The notes under the pieces: generated by a model
The model's input: the letters and a program-made list of their open reading frames with translations, nothing else
The model's database searches: none
Told to the model about the DNA's origin: nothing
Source: Flavobacteriales bacterium
GTDB taxonomy: Bacteria > Bacteroidota > Bacteroidia > Flavobacteriales_D > Crocinitomicaceae
Direction of reading: 5' to 3'
DNA: 41,715 bases
NCBI GenBank assembly: GCA_947488235.1
Contig: CANLAQ010000024.1
Location: forward strand, 1-41,715
In this document: positions 35,989-41,715 of the stretch, piece after piece
How the letters are laid out: the number at the start of each line of letters is the position of its first letter
Position numbering within the stretch: the stretch's first letter is position 1
Program-made: the position numbers and the translations under genes

Positions 35989-36526
35989 GAACAGGGAATT
36001 TAAAATTCAAAAAAGCTTGTTCTGTTTGCGCATTTGTATATTCAGGTACCCAACCGGACATATCGATAAAAATTCTAATCGCTTTTACGAATGGCTGAAC
36101 TTCCCCTGCATCGAACCAATGTTTTGTACCTGCTGGAACACTAATTAGATCACCCTTTTCGCATAGTAAATTAAAGACTGGCTTGTTCTCTAAATTAAAC
36201 CAAAACAAACCTTGACCATCGACAAAAAATCTAATTTCATCTTCAGAATGCGTATGTTCTGCTAAGAATTTAGCGCGTATTTGATTATAATTCTCTGTCA
36301 AAGAATTGATAGAAATTACATCTGCTGTTTGATATCCTCCTTGCACCATAAAAGGATTGAGATCCTTTTGATAAGCAGAAAGAATCTCTTCTGTAGTAGC
36401 TGCAGCATCAAAAACAACATTACATGTCCATTGGTCAAAGAAAATACCATTAGAATTTAAGAAAGTCCGAATTTCATGAACCTCTTTAATTTGTACTCCT
36501 GATTGGGGGAAAGAAAGAATTGCCAT
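35978..36526 (-). CDS. mtnD: Acireductone dioxygenase
   Basis: MtnD is a cupin that oxidises acireductone: with iron it gives the keto acid precursor of methionine and formate, with nickel an off-pathway product. The 182-residue protein shows the metal ligands His91, His93 and Glu97 (EHTHSEDEIRFF) and His136 (PAGTKHWFDAG). Length is normal. It lies one base after mtnB and overlaps mtnC. Metal use cannot be told from sequence. Confidence 0.96.
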   Translation of the reverse strand: MAILSFPQSGVQIKEVHEIRTFLNSNGIFFDQWTCNVVFDAAATTEEILSAYQKDLNPFMVQGGYQTADVISINSLTENYNQIRAKFLAEHTHSEDEIRFFVDGQGLFWFNLENKPVFNLLCEKGDLISVPAGTKHWFDAGEVQPFVKAIRIFIDMSGWVPEYTNAQTEQAFLNFKFPVREA

Positions 36527-36527
36527 C

Positions 36528-37118
36528 CTATTTTTTATTTTTTAACCATTCACATTCGCACAAATACTGAAAAGTCTCTAAATGTCTTTTAGCCTCAAAT
36601 AAATTATTTCCCCAGGCATAAAAACCATGCTTTTTTATCATAAACACGCCATATTGCAATTCCTCTTTACGATAATTCAATTCATGCTTGAAATACTCCA
36701 TATCCTGAGAATTATCAAGAACAGGTATATCTACCAAAGATTCATGAGAAGAAACAGCATTAAAACCTTTAAGAATTTCATATCCTTGAAATTTCATTGA
36801 AGTAAGAGCTGTATCCGACAATAAAACTGGATAAATTGAATGACTGTGTAGTACTACATTCGCATCAGGAAACAAATTATACAAGGAACAATGAATGAGT
36901 GTTTCAGCGGAAACTTTTAAAGGAGATAAAGGGTCAATTGCAACTCCATGATGATCAACACGGATAAAATCCTCAGGGGTAAAGCTACTTTTATCGATTC
37001 CCGACCGAGAGACCCAAAGGTCTCCATTTTCTTCACGATAGGAATAATTCGTAGAAGTAGCGGGGGAATGACCTAAGATATTCATCTCTTTAATAAGTGC
37101 TGTCAACTTGATTTTCAT
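36528..37118 (-). CDS. mtnB: Methylthioribulose-1-phosphate dehydratase
   Basis: MtnB is a class II aldolase-like zinc enzyme that dehydrates 5-methylthioribulose-1-phosphate. From ATG 37118 the protein has 196 residues: STNYSYREENGDLWVSRSGIDKS near the start, the zinc-binding HSHSIYPVLLSD, and KKHGFYAWGNNLFEA near the end. The frame is open up to 37178, but the extra 20 residues overlap a -7 box and are not family-like. mtnA and mtnK are not in the window, so the first steps of the pathway must be coded elsewhere. Confidence 0.94.
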   Translation of the reverse strand: MKIKLTALIKEMNILGHSPATSTNYSYREENGDLWVSRSGIDKSSFTPEDFIRVDHHGVAIDPLSPLKVSAETLIHCSLYNLFPDANVVLHSHSIYPVLLSDTALTSMKFQGYEILKGFNAVSSHESLVDIPVLDNSQDMEYFKHELNYRKEELQYGVFMIKKHGFYAWGNNLFEAKRHLETFQYLCECEWLKNKK

Positions 37119-37132
37119 TGCATTGATTTTAT

Positions 37133-37140
37133 CAAAATTA
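37133..37140 (-). promoter_or_regulatory. -7 box of mtnB-mtnD-mtnC
   Basis: TAATTTTG on the minus strand fits TAnnTTTG, 14 bases before the chosen mtnB start. The region where the -33 element should lie is occupied by the terminator of yqeY; a TTG in the hairpin is only 14 bases away. Confidence 0.5.
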
Positions 37141-37143
37141 AAC

Positions 37144-37170
37144 AAAAAACGCATCAAAAAGATGCGTTTT
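37144..37170 (-). terminator. Terminator of the division cluster after yqeY
   Basis: On the minus strand AAAACGCATC and GATGCGTTTT form a 10-bp stem with a TTTTT loop, followed by T. It begins 23 bases after the yqeY stop codon and ends the transcript that includes ftsZ. Confidence 0.88.
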
Positions 37171-37193
37171 AATATCATTAAGAAAGGTAAAGA

Positions 37194-37646
37194 CTACAAA
37201 TTACCCAATTCCAACTTCACAAGATTCGCAATAATCTTTCCATCTGCCTTTCCAGCTAACTTTCCAGAAAGCAAACCCATTAATTTACCAAGATCTTGCA
37301 TTCCTGTAGCATTAACGGAAGCGATAGCATTTAAAACCTCAACTCTAATCTCATCTTCAGAGAGCATTTTGGGCAAATATTCTTCTATCACCTTAGCTTG
37401 ATACAATTCTACTTCCGCTAAATCCGGACGATTTTGAGAAATATACAAGTCATAAGTCTCCATGCGTTGCTTATGCAATTTCATACAGATTTTCAAAGCT
37501 GCTTCATCACTTACTTCTCCGGCACCGCCAGAAGAAGCTTCTAATAAAATTTTTGCTTTGATATCGCGTAAAGGGGACAAACGATCTTTATCCCTTGCCA
37601 GCATTGCAGTTTTTATTGCGTCATTAATTTGAATTACAATACTCAT
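37194..37646 (-). CDS. YqeY / GatB-tail-like protein
   Basis: The 150-residue protein belongs to the YqeY family, related to the C-terminal tRNA-contacting domain of GatB: INDAIKTAMLARDKDRLSPLRDIKAKILLEA, the central MRMETYDLY-type helix, YLPKMLSEDEIRVEV and the end DLGKLMGLLSGKLAGKADGKIIANLVKLEL. Its role is not established. The ATG at 37646 overlaps the ftsZ stop by one base (TGATG), so translation is coupled; the frame also opens one codon earlier with TTG. Confidence 0.93.
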   Translation of the reverse strand: MSIVIQINDAIKTAMLARDKDRLSPLRDIKAKILLEASSGGAGEVSDEAALKICMKLHKQRMETYDLYISQNRPDLAEVELYQAKVIEEYLPKMLSEDEIRVEVLNAIASVNATGMQDLGKLMGLLSGKLAGKADGKIIANLVKLELGNL

Positions 37647-39343
37647 CAATCTACATTATCATGTAAGAAATTATTGCTTCTCAATCCAGAACCACTTGAA
37701 TCATCAGACAAGCCAAAGCGACTTACATTATTTTCAGTACTTGGAGTTGTTTGATTAATTTGAATATTTCTACGCACATACGCGGGTTCATTTTCAAATT
37801 CAGCAATTCCATCAGCTCCTTTCAATTTTTGGGTATAAGATTGAAGTTTAGCTTTATATTCTTCAGTTCTTCTAAGTTGCTCCGCTGTATTCATTGGATT
37901 CTGACTAGAATTTAAATTAACCGCAGCAGAAGGTTCATCTTCCAATTGATGGCGAACAATAATTGGTTCTTCAATCACTTCCATTTTTGGATTTGATTCA
38001 TGATTTACATCAAAAGTTCCAACCACATCCCAAACGATGTCATTTTTGACTTCTTCACTTTGAATAGCATCAGGAGTAAGATAAGTATCTTCTTCCATTT
38101 CAACTTCATTAGAAATAGATTCTAATTCAGAGGCACTATCAAAAAGATCAAACACCACTTTATTTTCCATCTCTAAATGTTCAAAAGGCACTGAAGAGAA
38201 AGAAATGTCTTCTTGAACTACTTCTTGTTTTAAGAACGGTTCTTGCAAAGAAGAGATTTCATTTTCCGTTACCGATCCACTTTGATCCGTTGGAGATACG
38301 AGTGGACTAACAATTTCTTTTTTTACTTCATCCGTAAGATTTACAACAACCCTTTCCGGAGCGCTTTCATATCCATTTCCGTATAGACTAGAAGAAAAAC
38401 CAGTAGCAATAAGCGTAATACTAATATTATCACCTAAACTTGAATCATATCCATGTCCCCAAATAACATCAGCGGTAGCTCCAGCAGCATCTTGAATAAA
38501 ATCAGTGATTTCAGTTACCTCATCCATCATCACTTCTTTATCACCATAAGTAATATTAAGCAAGACATATTTAGCACCTTGAATATCATTTTCATCTAGT
38601 AAAGGAGAACTCAAGGCAGACTGAACTGCTTCAATCGCTCTATTTTCGCCTTGAGCAATTGCGCTTCCCATGATAGCACGACCACTATTTCGAAGAACAG
38701 TATTCACATCATTAAAGTCAACATTGATATTTCCAGTAACAGAAATCACTTCAGCGATACCTTTTGCAGCGGTAGTCAAAATATTATCAGCTTGAGCAAA
38801 TGCTTGCGTAAGCGCCATATTTTTACCTATATCTCTTAATTTCTCATTATTAATAATCAACAGAGTATCTACATTTTGGCGCATTCTTTCTAGACCTTCT
38901 TCAGCTTGTTGGCGTCTTTTTCTACCTTCAAAACTAAATGGAACCGTAACAATACCTACCGTTAAAATACCAAGGTCTTTAGCTACTTGAGCAATCACAG
39001 GAGCTGCACCAGTACCTGTTCCACCACCCATACCTGCGGTAACAAATACCATTTTAGTATTGTTAGAAAGTACTTCTCTTAACTCCTCAATATTTTCAAT
39101 TGCTGCATTCATACCTACTTCAGGTAACATTCCAGCACCTCTACCTTCGGTAAGGGCTTTTCCTAATTGAATTTTATGAGGCACAGGAGAAATATCAAGC
39201 GCTTGTTTATCCGTATTACATACGATAAAATCAACACCAATAATTCCTTGGTTAAACATGTGATTAACGGCATTACTTCCGCCACCACCAACACCAATTA
39301 CCTTAATAATTGACGACATTTCTTTTGGTAAATCAAATTCCAT
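37646..39343 (-). CDS. ftsZ: Cell division protein FtsZ
   Basis: FtsZ is the tubulin-like GTPase that forms the division ring. The 565-residue protein has the GTP-binding core at about 10-330 with VIGVGGGGSNAVNHM, the tubulin signature GGGTGTGAAP at 106-115 and the T7 loop NVDFNDVNTVL. After it comes a very long, acidic, probably disordered linker (about 335-480), followed by YVRRNIQINQ and a final LHDNVD. Compared with the E. coli protein (383 residues) the tail is much longer, as in other Bacteroidota. It lies 17 bases after ftsA. Confidence 0.97.
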   Translation of the reverse strand: MEFDLPKEMSSIIKVIGVGGGGSNAVNHMFNQGIIGVDFIVCNTDKQALDISPVPHKIQLGKALTEGRGAGMLPEVGMNAAIENIEELREVLSNNTKMVFVTAGMGGGTGTGAAPVIAQVAKDLGILTVGIVTVPFSFEGRKRRQQAEEGLERMRQNVDTLLIINNEKLRDIGKNMALTQAFAQADNILTTAAKGIAEVISVTGNINVDFNDVNTVLRNSGRAIMGSAIAQGENRAIEAVQSALSSPLLDENDIQGAKYVLLNITYGDKEVMMDEVTEITDFIQDAAGATADVIWGHGYDSSLGDNISITLIATGFSSSLYGNGYESAPERVVVNLTDEVKKEIVSPLVSPTDQSGSVTENEISSLQEPFLKQEVVQEDISFSSVPFEHLEMENKVVFDLFDSASELESISNEVEMEEDTYLTPDAIQSEEVKNDIVWDVVGTFDVNHESNPKMEVIEEPIIVRHQLEDEPSAAVNLNSSQNPMNTAEQLRRTEEYKAKLQSYTQKLKGADGIAEFENEPAYVRRNIQINQTTPSTENNVSRFGLSDDSSGSGLRSNNFLHDNVD

Positions 39344-39360
39344 TTCTAACTTATATTATA

Positions 39361-40698
39361 TTAAACTTCTTCTTCTTCAAAAAACGCTCTCATTTTTGGG
39401 AAAATTGTGTTAAAAAACTTTCCTTTCAACACACCTTCAGAGTGTCCAACCACTTCACTTGCGTTTGAAACCACATCATCATGACCTTTGGTATCATTTT
39501 CAAATCCTTTCAGTACAAGACCAATACCTGTTGAGAACATTGGACTGGCCAACAAGTCAAGAGCATTAGAACTTGCTAAATGTTCTGTTGGGTAACCAAT
39601 TCTGGTATCCATTCCAGTACAATATTCAAACAATTGCGTCAAGTGTTGCATTTGAGCGCCACCGCCTGTAACAACGATTCCAGCAATCATTTTTCTTTTA
39701 TATCCTGAATTCTCAATTTCAAATTTCACCAAATCAATAATCTCTTCCATGCGTGCTTGAATAATTTCAGACAAGCTTTTCAAAGTAATTTCTTTTGAAT
39801 TTTGACCTCTCAAACCTGGAATACAAACAACTTCTTGTTCTTTGTTTTCAGATGCAAAAGCGCTACCATACTTAACTTTCAAAGTTTCTGCATGACGACG
39901 AAGAATCATACATCCTTCCTTAATATCATCAGTAATCACATTTCCTCCAAAAGGAATTACAGCAGTATGGCGAATCAAGCCTTCGTGAAAAATAGCAACA
40001 TCAGTAGTTCCACCGCCTATGTCTACAAGAACAACGCCTGCTTCTTTTTCTTCATCATTTAGTACTGCATCAGCAGAGGCAATTGGTTCTAAAATAACCG
40101 ATTTAATGCGCAGACCTGCTTGTTCAACACATCTACGAATATTCATTACATTACTAATGTGACCCGTAATAATATGAAAATTAGCTTCTAAACGCACGCC
40201 CGCCATTCCGATTGGATCTTTAATACCAGGCTCATTATCAACGATATATTCTTGGGGTAAAACAGTGATTATTTCCTCTCCAGGATTCATAACCATTTTC
40301 ATCATATCAGAGATTAAAGCATCTACATCAGACTGAACAATTTCAGTATCCGTGTTGCTTCTTGTATAAATTCCTTTATGTTGCAAGCTTTTAATATGTT
40401 GTCCAGCGATACCCACATTAACATTACTGATAATTAAGTCGCCTTCTACACGCTCTTGTGTTTCTTGAACGGCAGCTTTAATGGATTGAATGGTCTTTTG
40501 GATATTAGAGACAACGCCTCTCATAACTCCTAAAGATTCACTTTTTCCCATGGATAAAATTTCAATTTTACCATGTTCATTTTTCTTTCCGACAAAGCAA
40601 GCAATTTTTGTAGTACCAATATCCAATCCCACAACAATTTTGGTGCGTTTTACACCATTTGCCTCTTTATTTTTTTCTACCGACGATTTGTCCTTCAT
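39361..40698 (-). CDS. ftsA: Cell division protein FtsA
   Basis: FtsA is an actin-like ATPase that tethers FtsZ to the membrane. The 445-residue protein has the phosphate-1 motif VVGLDIGTTKIACFVG near 22-37, the 1C domain (residues about 100-180), VVLVDIGGGTTDVAIF near 221-236 and GIVVTGGGAQM near 340. The C-terminal end (FFNTIFPKMRAFFEEEEV) includes a helix that could be the membrane-targeting one, with an unusually acidic end. The first ATG overlaps the end of ftsQ by 32 bases; no later Met is available before the core. Confidence 0.95.
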   Translation of the reverse strand: MKDKSSVEKNKEANGVKRTKIVVGLDIGTTKIACFVGKKNEHGKIEILSMGKSESLGVMRGVVSNIQKTIQSIKAAVQETQERVEGDLIISNVNVGIAGQHIKSLQHKGIYTRSNTDTEIVQSDVDALISDMMKMVMNPGEEIITVLPQEYIVDNEPGIKDPIGMAGVRLEANFHIITGHISNVMNIRRCVEQAGLRIKSVILEPIASADAVLNDEEKEAGVVLVDIGGGTTDVAIFHEGLIRHTAVIPFGGNVITDDIKEGCMILRRHAETLKVKYGSAFASENKEQEVVCIPGLRGQNSKEITLKSLSEIIQARMEEIIDLVKFEIENSGYKRKMIAGIVVTGGGAQMQHLTQLFEYCTGMDTRIGYPTEHLASSNALDLLASPMFSTGIGLVLKGFENDTKGHDDVVSNASEVVGHSEGVLKGKFFNTIFPKMRAFFEEEEV

Positions 40699-41464
40699 AC
40701 TTTACTATTATCTCTTTATACTTATCCCAACCTACATAAGGCATTGCTTCCTTATAAAATATCTTTAACCGATCAAATTTATCCTTTACTTCCTCGTCAG
40801 TATTTGCTGAGCCAAAAACAATAATTTGGTCTCCAACAAGGGGCGTTAAAATAAAATCACCACTCTTTTCAAGATAAACTTGCCCTATTAAAACATGCAA
40901 TAAGGGATCATTACAAACATAATCCGAAATTCGATAGATATCATCTATTTTTCGAATACTTTTCAAAGAATCATTGTTAATAATTTCAGTCACTTTTACC
41001 CTGTCTAAATTTTCATTTATATACCCCGAAAACACCAAAACCCTAGCGGTGTGTAAATTAGATCTGCCCAAGGTATTTCCCTCATCATCAATGTAATAAG
41101 ACTTGTTATTTGTCTTGAAAATTCGTGCAATAGGCTTTCTTAATTCAACCTCAATAAACCAAGCAGCACCAATATTTTTGTAGACTTTAACAGATTTCAC
41201 CTCTTCCATAGCTTCAATGAAGCGTTCAATGTTTCTAACATTTAGAGATTCGACGCTTTGATTTGGTGTAAAAAGGTGTTTATCCTCTACCCTTTTCAAT
41301 AATTCAGCTTCCGTAATAAATGCATTTTCACCTTCCACATGAATTGACATAAATGGAACTCGAGATTTTTTAGCTTGATTGGTATAATTTGCAATTATGA
41401 GTACAGCAAGTGCAGCAGCAACTATAAGTACCCACAAGACAATTTTGATCCATTTTTTCATCAT
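40667..41464 (-). CDS. ftsQ: Cell division protein FtsQ
   Basis: FtsQ is a bitopic membrane protein of the divisome. The 265-residue protein has a short cytoplasmic N-terminus, one membrane helix at about 5-27 (IKIVLWVLIVAAALAVLIIANY), a POTRA domain at about 35-110 (SIHVEGENAFITEAELLKRVE) and the FtsQ-type C-terminal part with DEEGNTLGRSNL and WDKYKEIIVKYEGQIVGRKK. Sequence is weakly conserved across phyla; the position between murC and ftsA decides the call. It overlaps murC by four bases and ftsA by 32. Confidence 0.93.
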   Translation of the reverse strand: MMKKWIKIVLWVLIVAAALAVLIIANYTNQAKKSRVPFMSIHVEGENAFITEAELLKRVEDKHLFTPNQSVESLNVRNIERFIEAMEEVKSVKVYKNIGAAWFIEVELRKPIARIFKTNNKSYYIDDEGNTLGRSNLHTARVLVFSGYINENLDRVKVTEIINNDSLKSIRKIDDIYRISDYVCNDPLLHVLIGQVYLEKSGDFILTPLVGDQIIVFGSANTDEEVKDKFDRLKIFYKEAMPYVGWDKYKEIIVKYEGQIVGRKK

Positions 41465-41715
41465 AAATCTAAGTTCAATGTTAAAATCTCTTTAATTGGT
41501 TGTACCAATCTATCAATATCACCAGCTCCAATGGTGACAAGAACAGCATTATTAAAATCTTTTAAATAATGAAGAAGTCCTTCTTTCGATAGCAATTGTT
41601 TGTCTTTGATGCTTACACCTTCGAGTAGTAATTCAGAAGAAACACCAAGAATCGGCGCTTCACGGGCAGGATAAATAGGTAATAGAATCAGGCTGTCCAA
41701 GGCTGACAAAGACTT
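41461..41715 (-). CDS. murC: UDP-N-acetylmuramate-L-alanine ligase, C-terminal part (cut by window edge)
   Basis: The frame is open to the window edge and codes the last 84 residues of MurC, which adds L-alanine to UDP-MurNAc in peptidoglycan synthesis. The visible part contains LLPIYPAREAPILGVSSELL, which matches the conserved end-domain motif of MurC, and VTIGAGDIDRLVQPIKEIL near the end. It overlaps ftsQ by four bases (ATGA). The ATP-binding part lies outside. Confidence 0.93.
   Translation of the reverse strand, partial: KSLSALDSLILLPIYPAREAPILGVSSELLLEGVSIKDKQLLSKEGLLHYLKDFNNAVLVTIGAGDIDRLVQPIKEILTLNLDL

Overview
The window comes from an AT-rich member of the Bacteroidota, most likely class Flavobacteriia. 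Several independent signs agree: gliding genes gldE and gldD downstream of ssb, two secreted proteins with type A sorting domains of the type IX secretion system (T9SS), a GLPGLI-family protein beside a TonB-receptor-like barrel, many SPII lipoproteins, and promoters of the Bacteroidota form (TTG, about 19 bases, TAnnTTTG). A placement near Crocinitomicaceae or Cryomorphaceae is possible but is only a guess. The whole window looks like core chromosome; I see no prophage, insertion sequence, CRISPR array, tRNA or rRNA. Intergenic gaps are all under about 230 bases.

Layout. Positions 1-3296 (minus strand) hold the start of rpsL with a structured leader, pdhB, clpX and clpP. A plus-strand glycosyltransferase (about 3394-4338) follows and shares a terminator with a minus-strand OmpA/TPR-type lipoprotein (4355-6064). 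Positions 6126-11297 (minus) hold the overlapping cluster ssb-gldE-gldD-folK preceded by topA. Positions 11522-17989 (plus) hold miaB, a sigma-54 activator, lptE, a TPR-tail protein and secG in one tightly spaced operon, then groES-groEL behind a large palindrome. Positions 18106-25171 hold a secreted esterase (minus), a fused CcsBA cytochrome c synthetase and an RluA-type pseudouridine synthase (plus), a DUF1573 protein (minus), and ruvX-def-lipoprotein (minus).

Positions 25392-31532 (plus) hold a lipoprotein, a large outer-membrane barrel and a GLPGLI protein in overlapping order, then rmlA and a polyprenyl diphosphate synthase. Positions 31601-35261 (plus) hold two tandem paralogues of an unknown T9SS-secreted protein. 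Positions 35308-37118 (minus) hold the methionine-salvage genes mtnB-mtnD-mtnC. Positions 37194-41715 (minus) hold the end of the division and cell-wall cluster: murC (partial), ftsQ, ftsA, ftsZ and yqeY.

Themes. Much of the window builds or exports to the envelope (LptE, SecG, CcsBA, GldD/E, T9SS cargo, lipoproteins, MurC, FtsQAZ) or maintains proteins (ClpXP, GroESL, peptide deformylase). The least explained items are the T9SS paralogue pair, the lipoprotein/barrel/GLPGLI cassette, the OmpA/TPR lipoprotein, the palindrome before groES, the 5'-terminal hairpin of the rpsL message, and several compact regulatory arrangements (overlapping divergent promoters, probable leaderless mRNAs, a terminator used as coding sequence).
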